NCBI GenBank assembly: GCA_027574665.1
Contig: CM050659.1
Coordinates: 18,453,001 to 18,517,000, forward strand
Direction: 5' to 3'
DNA length: 64,000 nucleotides
Origin: Rhynochetos jubatus
Taxonomy: Eukaryota > Chordata > Aves > Eurypygiformes > Rhynochetidae
The position numbers and the translations under genes are program-made. The notes beneath the pieces were generated by a model. The model was not told the origin of the DNA. It saw only the letters and a list, made by a program, of their open reading frames with translations, and searched no databases. Of this stretch, positions 52,364-62,301 are shown one piece after another (positions within the stretch are counted from its first letter, which is position 1; each line of letters opens with the position of its first letter).

Positions 52364-52475
52364 CCTATATCCCATTTTACAGAGGAGAAAGCAACACTAG
52401 GCAGGTCCAGGCATCGGAGCTGCAGCAGAGCAGGGTGGGAACACAGGTCTCAAAAAGCCCAGTCCCCTAAGGTTT
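52364..52475 (+). mobile_element. MIR SINE fragment
   Basis: The order of landmarks follows the 3' half of the ancient tRNA-derived MIR SINE in plus orientation: cctatatcccattttacag, then aggagaaa, then a gcagagc/gggtgggaacacaggtct segment corresponding to the part that usually reads as gcagagctgggattcgaacccaggtct, and finally agcccagtcccc. Spacing between landmarks is close to that of the family. The copy is diverged, as expected for an element that spread before the amniote radiation. MIR has no coding capacity and depends on L2-type LINEs for movement. Confidence 0.7.
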
Positions 52476-55074
52476 TGTTTGCTTTGATATGGATTAATGC
52501 TGTAAAGCATGTCTTCTTTTGCCTCCCAGGGAAAGCACTGTGTCATACCTGAAAGTCAGGCAAAAGGCTCGGTTTGGTTCAGCCTCATCTCCTGGGGTCT
52601 GTCCCAGAGCTAAGCCAGCACAGCGGGGGCTTACGCCTCACACTCCATTCCCACGGGTTCTCCCTCCTGAGCCAGGAGCAGCACCTCTGGTAAGCTCTGA
52701 GTGACACCACAACACAGGACCTTGGTCATCGCCAGTGGAACCAGGCACAGAGCAATGACTTGGAATTTTAGTGAAATATGGGAGCATCACCACTGACCTG
52801 AAGGAGTGCTACGACCTTACGTCCCATTTCCTACTACCAGTTCTCCAGAAAACATTGCAGGTGTTAATACTCTCCAGAGACCTTATCGTATCCAAGCCTA
52901 TGACACGGCAAAACCCAGCACAGAATAAAGACAAGTGTGAAAAGCAATAAAAGTACTTCCTGCCATTTCCAGAAGACAATTTTCTGAAAAAAACAGCTCT
53001 CTAGCAGCAAAGTAATGAAATCACAGAACGTAATACGGAAAACCGTATGTTGGAAAGGTAAGATATGTTCAAACTAGTAACTCAACTACAAGACAAAAAA
53101 AGCAGTCTTGGGAACAGCAGCTGGAAGAACCAAGTGCTGTAGTAAACACATACAAACCCACATAAAATATTAAAGGATCATCACTCATACTGACATGATT
53201 TCACGCTAAGGATTCCTTGGCAGCCAATTATTTATCATCAGAAATACAGCTTGCTTCTTGTGCTACAATTCTCAATTGACTCTAATAAGGAACTAATTAA
53301 CAAAGATTAGCACCCTTTTTGTGTAACAAGCCACAAAGCCAATCAAGACGAGATGATAACAAGATGCAATCAAGAGGTATTAAAGACAACAAAATAGTGC
53401 CTAAGACTAGGGAGAACTATGCCACAAGAAAAGAAATATCCAGCCATAGAGCAGTCTTCTTCCTAATTAATTGGTTGCTTCACATTTTAAAATATTCACT
53501 CCAAGCATTGAAGAGAGAACAAGGTTTTCTCTGAGAATGTGAGGGCTGTGTTGATTTCCCAAGATTTTTGGACTCCAGTAAACTGTTTGTCCTGTTGTCC
53601 AACACCAGGGAGGGACTTGCTAATTCATTTTCCAGGGGACGTAACACACCTGCACTGCTGTACGCAGAAGCTAGCAACATACACAACGGGCTCCTGTAGA
53701 GGTTCACAGGGCTGTGCTTCAATTCGCAGCGGAAGGCAGTTGTGCCTTCCCACACGTCTCCGTGCCGTGCGGGAAGCAGTCAGCTCGGCCGAGCAGAGCA
53801 CCCAAAGATGTGCCCGACCTAGAGCAGGGGTGGCACGACGCAGTTCCCCTTCCACTGCTGAGAGAGGATAATGAAACCCTGCAATGGGAAGATGCTCGTG
53901 ATGTTAATCACCTGTGACAACAGCATTAAATGGAATGATTCTCAGACCTTGAAACGATTGAGGCTATGACACCCAGGGATACCCCAAGGGCTGATGTGTG
54001 TACAGCATGCAAGCAGAGACTGAGAGGTTGGGTCAAACATAATCCATGTCCATTTTCCCTTCTTTACAATTGCAATGATTTAGGAATAATCAGAAAACAG
54101 TAATTCAGTCTGTCAGGGAAGGAGGAGGAAACAGGGTTTTTTTCAAAACTGCTTCTAATCTGTACATAAATCCTGATCTTTCTTTCTCAAAACACCAACT
54201 AAACATCAGAATAGGAGACACCAGAATAGAAGCAGTGCTGGTCTGGAGAAAGGGCAAATAGCTAATTGGAGATGAGAACTTCAGTCTCCCTGCGGTGACT
54301 GCCTGAACAACCAGCCTCCTGGCTACTCCTGTAATGCACTCACTTCTGCCAATACCCTGGCACTTCCACCAATATCCACGCATTTCCACAGGCAGGTCCA
54401 CTTTGATGAGACAGCATTTCACAAACCAAAAATAAACATTTCATTTACAAATTTTTTATAGGTTTTCTTGTCAATTAAATATCTATTTTTTAAATTACCA
54501 CTGTCTTTTAATCACGTGTAATTGTATAAGGCTGGGTTAAAACATAGCTGCTAATGTTAGGAGCTAAAACAATCCCAGTTTTTTGTGTAATAGCTGAAGA
54601 TTCTATAAAATGCAACATTTCAATTTTATTATAAATTTCTGGTAAAATGTAGATACAATAAAGAATAGGATACTTTCATACCCTGTCTGCATGAAAATCT
54701 GAATCACGACAAAATAATTCACATTTGAATGTGAAAGTCACTTAATTACTTCTAAATGGAAGTAAGATGGGACTTAAAAAGCACTGTATTCACTTAAGGG
54801 CCTGTGATCAGATCTGCTCTCAACAGAACATCTCAATCCTTCAAGCATTTGCCCTGTAATAGCATTAACGTTCAATTCACAAGACACATTTTATCAGCTT
54901 CCTTTGTTTCACTGAAGAGATGTTTCAAGTTTCCATTCCCCTATCAAAACCCAAACGCAGTAACAGTCTGGCTTCTGTAATGAAATCTACAGCAACCTGC
55001 TTGCTAAACCAGCATGAAGACTCAAGTGTGGGAAGATACGTCATCTCTGAGATAAACCATACACATTTCTAGAA
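52476..55074. other. Non-coding DNA, no gene recognised
   Basis: Unique-looking sequence. GC content rises at about 53630-53870, where overlapping open frames of 76-110 codons occur on both strands; no protein motif is seen. The part at about 54425-54680 is strongly AT-rich with several TAAT-type homeodomain cores and is discussed as a possible conserved non-coding element. At about 53020-53050 there is a faint resemblance to an inverted CR1 tail that I could not confirm. Confidence 0.5.
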
Positions 55075-55610
55075 AAATGCGGCGACCACCGCCTGCTGCC
55101 GTACCTTCCTCGCTGTCCTGCCCGGTCTTGGTGGGGCAGAAATCAGCAGCGGGGAAGGCAGCGCTGCTGCCATTTGCCCAGGAAGCGCAAAACCACTGCT
55201 GGTGTAGTATTTACCTGGGCTATTTTTAAGACTGATAAATTCTCTGATTGCACGGGATAGCAGAGCTGTTCCCAATCCTCTTCACACCTGGGACAGAGCG
55301 GGTGGGCACCGCTGCCTGGCGCTGGTGCTGCACACACCAAAGATGCACCAGTGCTGGGAGGATCAGGCAGGAACTGAGGCGAGCGCAGGGTGCCCACGCG
55401 TGGCAAGGCTGCACACAGGCTGTGCCTGTCCTGCAGGCCCCTGCACCCGCTGGCTGTGACAGAAAGAACCGCCCCAGTCTGTGTGCCACCCACACTGTCT
55501 GCTCCGGAGCCACCCGCTCTGGCCTCTAGTGCCCCGGCACTGATGCGACCTGTGCTCTCGCCAGGCAAACGCAGCCCCTCGCCTGCTTTGCGGTACCCTC
55601 CCACTCAACC
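55075..55610. other. GC/CpG-rich block, possible CpG island
   Basis: GC content is clearly above the surroundings and CpG is frequent: about eight to nine CpG within 55080-55175 and roughly seventeen within 55280-55600. Long overlapping open frames on both strands (the longest 153 codons, minus strand, 55143-55604) follow from the low stop frequency of GC-rich DNA, and none has a recognisable motif. The block could be an unannotated alternative promoter or first exon, an orphan CpG island, or a GC-rich old insertion. I cannot tell which. Confidence 0.4.
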
Positions 55611-56130
55611 TTTAAAGCTAAAAACAGGGTTTCCTAGACAAAGCATCAGCTGTGGATTTTATCATAGGCCTGCCTGTCTCAAAATGAATAAATTACACAC
55701 TATAATTTCATAATTATGCATACACCAAATTGCATAATGAGAGATCACTTCAGTAGTTCTGTAACTACCGAGATGGCCAACGGTCAATGCAAGGTAATTA
55801 AACTAAACTCACAGGCTAAAAAGCACCTGAAGGGACCATACTGCAAACGGGAACACAGAGCCACTCGCAGCCTAGGACTCCTGCAGATCAGAATGAGAGC
55901 GCAGCAGCTTTTCCTGGTGTGCCCTTGCATGCAAGAGCTCATTTCAGAAAGCATTACACCTGGGTTGAAAAGCCTGTATTCCTTATGGCAAATAATGACG
56001 TATTCTGTCGGAGTAAAGTAAGGCAGGGGCCAGAACACGTGTAGGCTGATGGCTTGTGTCTGTGGAAATAGTTCCACTGTGGCTGGCTGCTTCTGAGACT
56101 GCAGTATTTAATCATCATGTTCTTGCATGC

Positions 56131-56166
56131 CTGTGTCTGTGTGTCTGTCTGTACATGTCTGTCTCC
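56131..56166 (+). repeat. TG/TCTG simple repeat
   Basis: Irregular units of tgtctg and tgtg fill about 36 bases. It is a degenerate microsatellite. Confidence 0.75.
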
Positions 56167-57704
56167 TTGCTCACACAACTGCAGAGAACATCTGGGGAAA
56201 TGGAAAAAGTAAAACAAAATTAAGAATTCAGAAAGATGTCTGGAAGAAACCCATGGGTGGATGACATCAGGTGAGGTCACTCAGAAAGACAATGAAGAAA
56301 ACACGCCCTTCTCTTTCTCTTTGCCTTGCCTCCCTGAGTGAGGCTGTGTGAAGTGCTGCCTGCCTGAGATTCTATCACGTATTTTCACTTCAGAGCTAGA
56401 AACTAGACTTGCTGGGCTTCGCAAGTGAACCGGCCTTCTTCAGCTACTGCCAAAACCTGCTGCCACTCCTCATTTCTCCTGCTCCTCATCCCCTGCCCAG
56501 CTGCAGGAAAGCTCTGTGACAGCTCTAGGCAGGCAAAGCTGCTGCCACAGCAAGGCAGCATCGTCTGAAGGTAAGAAGATTTCTGTCACCACGAATAAGC
56601 AGCAGCTCTGGTGAGCTGCTCCAGCCACCAACACCCACATCTCCAGGCCTGGCCTCCCTAGTCTGCTTGGCTAGACCAGGGTTTCCATGTCTTATTCCCA
56701 AGAAGGTTTAGGTTTTAAGGTTTAGGATTTAGTCCTGCGTGCACCTGGGGCACCGTACCTTGCTGGAAGACAGAAAACATTACCTCTGTGCACACAGCTA
56801 GAAGACAGACATACCCCAGAACACGGCACGGGGCACTGCGGAGAGTAACAACTTCTTGCGCGTTATGGACAGGTTGTCAGGACTGACAGGGAGTCTCTGC
56901 TTGAGCTGCAAGGCGAAGAGCAAAAAAATCCCGCAGTAATCAGAGAAGTGCTGATGGGGAGGCTGCAAGATGTCACAACCAGACTTGCTGCTGCTGCCAG
57001 CATGGAGGCGAGAGCAGCAAGAAAAAGAATTTTCTTCAGTAAAGACTGAAAAATAGGTTAATATAAAATATAAAGGGCCAGAAGCAAATTTCATACTTCT
57101 TGCAGGTTGGGGAGGTAAGTACACTCTGCCCAGACAATAGCAAATAACAGTGAGTAAACCATAGATATTACTTGGGAATGTCTCACCAAATGCAATAGCA
57201 CTTTCATCAGGAGCAGAGAAAAGAAATTGGACTTCACTGAGTGCTTCCCTGAGTCCCTACAAGCTTTGGCCTCTTAACTGCGTCAGAGCAAGGAGAAGTC
57301 TTTAATTTCACAGATCACCTTCAAGGAAACCATTCTCAATTCCTGTAAATGCAATTAATACAAAAGTAACCCTAGGGGCAGAGGGACCCTGCAGAGATTT
57401 GGGATGACTCTTTCATTTTGTGCAAGCAAGTTTACCATCAGATGTCCTCAAAACCAAGATCAGGAGATACCCGCTACCATGCATGTCTCCGAGCCCTCTA
57501 CAGTTCGCTCCTGACAACTGCGTTGTCCGTTTTTACACAGTCCGATTTTTTTGCATTTTCTTATAAATGACATTTTTAAACACAGTTTTAAAAGCACTCA
57601 ATGTGCAATCTGAAGCAAGCAGGCACACATGGGTCTTTGACACTGCCTCTTACACTGAAAAGACAAAAATCCAAATGTCTAAAGCTCTATTAATATAAAA
57701 GCAG

Positions 57705-57756
57705 GTCTTGAAAAAGATTTCTCCTGATGTCTTGAAAAGAGGTGATTTCTCCTGAT
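57705..57756 (+). repeat. Two-unit tandem duplication
   Basis: Unit one (57705-57728) and unit two (57729-57756) both begin gtcttgaaaa and end gatttctcctgat. Unit two carries four extra bases in the middle. The high similarity points to a fairly recent local duplication. Confidence 0.8.
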
Positions 57757-59446
57757 ATCTTTTCTATTATTTGAACCAGACAACTCCTTGAAGATAACAG
57801 GAAATAATCACAAAACCAGATAAAGGGCAAACCAAGACATTCCCCTCCTGTCCGCTGCTGACCAGGGGTTTTTAGTAGCCAGAGTATATGTGACCTCTGA
57901 GCTCATTTGGAGCAGCGGCAAGCTCTACACCAACTACAGAACGAGCTCAACAGAAGCACAGTAGCCTTCACAGTTCTTCTGCATTTCTAGCAAACTGGAA
58001 GAGCAAAATATCCCCCACACCTCCTCCTCCAACCCTCAGAGTACCATCCTCTACATTTCTACTGGGTAACGTAGAGGTAACAAGCAGCAGGCAGCATGGT
58101 ACATAAAGGACAAACCCTGCCGGAGAAACCCACTGCTCTTTGGCAGAATTGTAACAGTAAAGGCAGGCAGAAGCGCAGGGGGTAAGGTCAGATGGTAGCG
58201 AAGAACCCAACACTGTCCCTTATAAATGAGTTATGACAACGTATAGGAACATCCCAAGAAACGCATGCTAGCATGTAAGCCAAAATCCGGCTGCTAATTT
58301 GCAGGAAAAGGGGAGTTACAAACCCTGCCCCTGCCAGAACAAAGCACAGCCCCTTACAGAGATGGTGTGTGGAGCGCGGCATACAGCATCAGGGAAGCAG
58401 GGCGACTCCAAAGAGGAAAGGAGGGTTGTTTCTGTATTGGTTTTGTACTTCCTGTGCCTAGAAGCAATTTCTAAAATGACATCTCAGTCTGTCAGAGAAT
58501 TGCCTACAACCCAGTTGCTCAGGGGGTCTTTCAGGGAGTAAACAAACAGGGCAGGATTCTGCAGTGACGCCCATCCACCCTCACTGCGCCATTCTGGGAA
58601 GGTAAACGAGCCTCGAGCCTCCATCAGGGCAAAGATTTGTCCAGCGAAACTGCCAGAGGAAACAGCTCCCTGAGCTAAGAGCAAAAAACATAGCCTGGCT
58701 CTGTCCTGAGCAAAAACATACTCCTTGCTCAGTAAGTTATTATGCCTTGAAAAGTGTGAACGTGGACACACAAATCATTGCGATTGGATTTGCAAACTCT
58801 TACCAGGTGAGGTAAGCTCTAAAGCTTCTAAAAATGAGAAACCTGAGCCATATAAAATCTCCTCAAAAGACCTATTTTTAAAGTATTTCCTATAAATTAA
58901 TATTTTAACTCAGGAACTGCTTATGTGAGAATTATTTCTTATCTCAAGGCCCTTCAGCATGTCCGAATGGACAAATCCCTTTTGTCAGCTGAGCTCCATT
59001 ACTCTCTTGTGAATGAACGACTCTGGGATGCCTATAATAGATATAATTTTTAACAGCATATCTAGTCTGCTAATATAACGATGCCAGACAGTGCCTGCAG
59101 AGATTTAACACCAGGAGGACACTCCAGCAAGTTTTTGCTCCTGTTGTGGTGGATAACGTCTGGGAAGGCTTGAATCATATGGTTCTCACCCAGATCTTTT
59201 TATTCACTAGGAAGAAAATAGCTAATATGGAAGTACCTGAATGGAGCTGCCTTTCTAATAAGAGTACCAATGTCACAGACACCACGAGGAATACACCCCT
59301 CGCTGTTGTTTACCACAGTGTACAGCCTGGGGTTTTGTGGTACCACCTGAGAAGCTGGGGGAGCCCAAGATCAGGTACTCTGCAGCATGGTACCCTGCAT
59401 GTCTGAACCCAAAGTGACAGGCCAAAATTGGAAGGTCTGCACCAAA

Positions 59447-59942
59447 CCATCTCTGTGGACCTCAACATAAGAAAGACGTGTTGGAGAAAATCCAGAGGAG
59501 GCCACGAAGACGCTCAGAAGGCTGGAGCACCTCTGCTATGGGGACAGGCTAGGAGAGTTGGGCTTGTTCAGCCTGGAGAAGAGAAGGCTCTGGGGAGACC
59601 TTATAGCACCTTCCAGTGCCTGAAGGGGCTACAAGGAAGCTGGGGGGGACTTTTTACAAGGGCAGGGAGTGACAGGACAAGGGGTAATGGGTTTAAACTA
59701 AAAGAGGACATATTTAGATTGAACATCAGGAAGAAATTCTTCACAGAGAGGATGGGGAGCACTGGCACAGGTTGCCCAGAGAAGCTGTGGATGCTCCATC
59801 CCTGGGAGTGTTCCAGGCCAGGCTGGATGAGGCTTGGAGCAACCTGGTCTAGTGGAGGGTGTCCCTGCCCAAGGCAGGGGGGTTGGAACTAGACGGTCTT
59901 TAAGGTCCCTTCCAACCCAAACCATTCTGTGATTCTACGAAT
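59447..59942 (+). mobile_element. CR1 LINE, 3' part, 5'-truncated
   Basis: Plus-orientation CR1 copy of about 500 bases. It begins in the last codons of the polymerase gene (a recognisable [12 protein letters not shown] segment, frame-disrupted). It then runs through the 3' untranslated region with the usual landmarks gagcacctctgctatgggg, ttgttcagcctggagaagag, aggaagaaattcttcacag and gcacaggttgcccagagaag, and ends with cccttccaacccaaacc and a tctgtgattctacgaatcc tail. It has the central segment that the copy at 33 kb lacks. The open frame of 154 codons over this copy (59428-59892) is a shadow and not a gene. Its tail matches the 47.1 kb fragment. Confidence 0.95.
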
Positions 59943-60432
59943 CCTCCTCACACTTCCAGGTGACTGATACAACATCCATCACCACGTTTCTAATTTCAGG
60001 AGAGTCCTGAATTTGGTATGTTATGTCTTAAATGTGTTTGGATGCAGGACAAATCCTGTAACACTTTACAGCAGTGTATGGCCACTATTCTTTCCCAGCT
60101 TCCATTTCTTAGGACTGGCGTGAATCTAAGCTAGTTGAACGCTGTCCTGCTGGCATATTACCAATTATATTAGAGTTATTTGCTGGGGCAGGGGCCTTCT
60201 TGCAATCACCTCCATATTCCCAGCTAAAACACCTGAGATTACATGATAACTTACCCAAACGCGTGAAAACTTTTTGCCAAAGCCAAGTGCAGAAAGAATT
60301 AGGAGTTACAGCCCCAGTACATAGCAACTATTATGATTGCTTCTATCCTTCTATTTACAGAATACTGGAAGCATGAATTCACCAGTTATCCTACACTCTG
60401 CACAAACAGTATGTACACTTGAGCTTTTTTGG

Positions 60433-60520
60433 GGAGGGGAAAAGGACACACTCCGAATTTAATAACTTGTTCAAAGCCATAAGTTGAATAGGGTGAGCAG
60501 CAGAGCTGAAATCCCAAAGG
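60433..60520 (+). mobile_element. MIR SINE fragment (diverged)
   Basis: Landmarks in order match the MIR 3' region in plus orientation: gggaaaaggacacac, then aatttaataacttgttcaaag (family form: ggttaagtaacttgcccaagg), then gagcagcagagctgaaatccc (family form: agtggcagagctgggattcg). Spacing is right within a few bases. Divergence is high, so the call rests on landmark order. Confidence 0.6.
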
Positions 60521-60768
60521 TTTAAGTTTTGGCAGCTTCAGATCTTTGTGCAGAAACGTCTAGCAGCCTCAGGAAGGGAGTACGGCTACCTGCAACCAGC
60601 TGTGATACAGTTTTATCATCCTGGGTCAACCACTAGTGTGGGACAAAGACTCATTCTCAACTAGTTTGCGTTACATCTATTCTAATGTACTGATCACAAG
60701 CACCTCTGTAACAGGTGAAGACTCAGGTCCACTAAAGCAAGAAGCAGTTGCACCCTCAGGGAATGCTC

Positions 60769-60784
60769 TTTTTTTTTTTTTTTT
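60769..60784 (+). repeat. Poly-T run (T16)
   Basis: Sixteen T residues, one C, then five more T residues. No retroposed body is recognisable beside it. Confidence 0.85.
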
Positions 60785-61486
60785 CTTTTTAAATTATTTT
60801 TAAAGTTATTCAAAGAATATTTAGGTAGATGCAGTGCAGGCTTTGTTACTGAAATAGGCCCTTGCCTAGAAAGCCAGTATGTTTTCTCAAGCTCTGTTTT
60901 ACAGCACCAAGTGTGTAAATCCTTCACAGCTTTCTGTGGAGTTTGGAATGCAGACTCCCACCAAATTAAAAATGTAATAAAATACACAACTGCTCCTACT
61001 TCTATGTGAAAACGCAAAGCTGGCAAGTACGTATGTTAATTATAGGCTAAAAAGCTATATGACTTTCTTCAGATTAACTCGAATCTTACATAATTATTTT
61101 CAACAGAAGATTATGTGTCTGCTGTTAAAGGAACTCAATAAATGTCATCATTATTTAGCAGTCAGCAAGTTCACAGAAAGATGCATGTGCTCTAAGAATA
61201 CAGCCACCACGGCATGGGAGCAGCGACAGACATCATGTACATATTTATAATAAATTGCTTTCTGCACTGGTGCCAGAACTCGGAGCACTTCGAATTTCAG
61301 TGACCACGTACTGGCTACACGTGACAAGGTTTTTCTAGCAGGGGGGATACAGTGGTGGCTTCTGTGGGAAGCTGCTAGCAGCTTCCCCTATGTCCAACAG
61401 AGCCAATGCCAGCCGGCTCCAAGACAGAACCGCCACTGTCCATGGCTGAGCCCATCAGTGATGGTAGTAGCACCTCTGGGATAACG

Positions 61487-61493
61487 TATTTAA
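61487..61493 (+). promoter_or_regulatory. TATA-like box of the LTR
   Basis: TATTTAA sits at the position expected for the core promoter of a plus-oriented LTR, about 150 bases from its left edge and followed by a transcript-like GC-rich part. It is assigned by position and sequence only; there is no evidence that it is active. Confidence 0.35.
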
Positions 61494-61629
61494 CGGGGAA
61501 AAAAACCCCAAAAACTGGGCAATTGTAGCCAGAGGACACAGGAGTGAGAAGATGTGAGAGAAACAGCTCTGCAGACACCAAGATGAGTGGAGCAGAGACC
61601 TGCCTGCAGCCCAGGGAGGACCCCACGCT

Positions 61630-61925
61630 GGAACAGGGGGATGCTGGAAGGAGGCTGTGACCCTGTGGGCAGCCCGTGCCGGAGCAGGTTCCTGGCAGGA
61701 GCTGTGACCCCATGGAGAGAGGAACCCAGGCTGGAGCAGGTCTGCTGGCAGAAGCTGTGACCCCAGGGGGCCCAGGCTGGAGCAGGCTGCTCCTGAAGGA
61801 TGGCACCATGTGGGGGGGATTCACGCCGGAGCAGTTCATGAAGAACTGCAGCCCATGGAAAGGACTCACGGTGGAAAAGTTGGTGGAGGACTGTATCCCT
61901 TGGGAGGGATGCCAGGCTGGAGCAG
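61630..61925 (+). repeat. Degenerate tandem repeat inside the LTR
   Basis: The short key ggagcag (or a one- or two-base variant of it) recurs at 61630, 61681, 61733, 61779, 61828, 61873 and 61919, giving a period of 45-52 bases. Units also share parts such as gctgtgacccc or gaactgcagccc followed by a tgg-rich stretch. The array lies downstream of the TATA-like box and so would be part of the LTR transcript. It explains the long spurious open frames on both strands. Confidence 0.75.
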
Positions 61926-62301
61926 GGGCAGAGTGTGAGGATCCTCCCCCAAGGAGGAAGGGTACATGTGATGGACTGACTGCAACCCCCATTCCCCGTC
62001 CCCCTGCGCTGCTTGGGGAGGACATAGAGAAACGGGGACTGAAGCTGAGCACAGGAAGAAATGAGTGGTGGGGGGAAAGTGTTTTTAAGATCTGGGTTTG
62101 TTCCTCATTATCCTACTCTGATTTGGTTGGTAACAAAATTATTCTCCACAAGCCGAGTCTGGTTTGCCCATGACAGTAATTGGTGAGTGACCGCTCCCTG
62201 TCTCGACCCACGAGCCTCTCTCTTCCCCATCCAGCTGAGGAAGGGAGTGACAGAGGGGCTTTGGTGGGCACCTGGCCTCCAGCCAGGGTCAACCCACCAC
62301 A

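Larger units (their letters stand above)
55611..59446. other. Non-coding DNA, no gene recognised
   Basis: Contains a TCTG/TG simple repeat at 56131-56166, a TTTAGG-like stretch at 56705-56732 and a two-unit tandem duplication at 57705-57756. Open frames are at most 108 codons and without motifs. No interspersed repeat was recognised until the CR1 that follows. Confidence 0.55.
59943..61340. other. Non-coding DNA with a MIR-like fragment
   Basis: Apart from the MIR-like piece at 60433-60520 and a T16 run at 60769-60784, I see only unique AT-leaning sequence with open frames up to about 110 codons. The T run interrupted by C and followed by an A/T-rich stretch is a simple repeat. Confidence 0.55.
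61340..62301 (+). mobile_element. Solo LTR of an avian endogenous retrovirus
   Basis: This block of about 960 bases matches from memory a long terminal repeat family common in neoavian genomes, probably of the ERVL class; the class is tentative. Landmarks in order: gtggcttctgtgggaagctg, a TATTTAA box at 61487-61493, a GC-rich middle made of seven related units (61630-61925), a gacatagagaaacgggg section, cctactctgatttggttgg, a degraded AACAAA in place of a polyadenylation signal at 62132-62137, and the end ggtcaacccaccaca at 62301. TATA and polyadenylation positions favour plus orientation. The left edge is uncertain and may be truncated. No internal viral genes and no second LTR are visible, so this is a solo LTR left by recombination between two LTRs. 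It encodes nothing: the 225-codon (minus) and 165-codon (plus) open frames over it are by-products of the low-stop repeat units. Confidence 0.8.

Noticed and set aside
53020-53055. Possible inverted CR1 tail (aatcacagaacg, then ttggaaagg)
   Set aside because: The diagnostic ggtttgggttggaagg segment is absent and spacing does not fit.
59428-59892. Open frame of 154 codons on the plus strand
   Set aside because: It overlies the CR1 3' untranslated region; no real protein is encoded there.
61375-62052. Open frame of 225 codons on the minus strand, the longest in the window
   Set aside because: It lies wholly within the LTR and is kept open by the repeated ggagcag-type units; the opposite strand is open as well. 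The peptide is low-complexity (S, P, G) with no domain.
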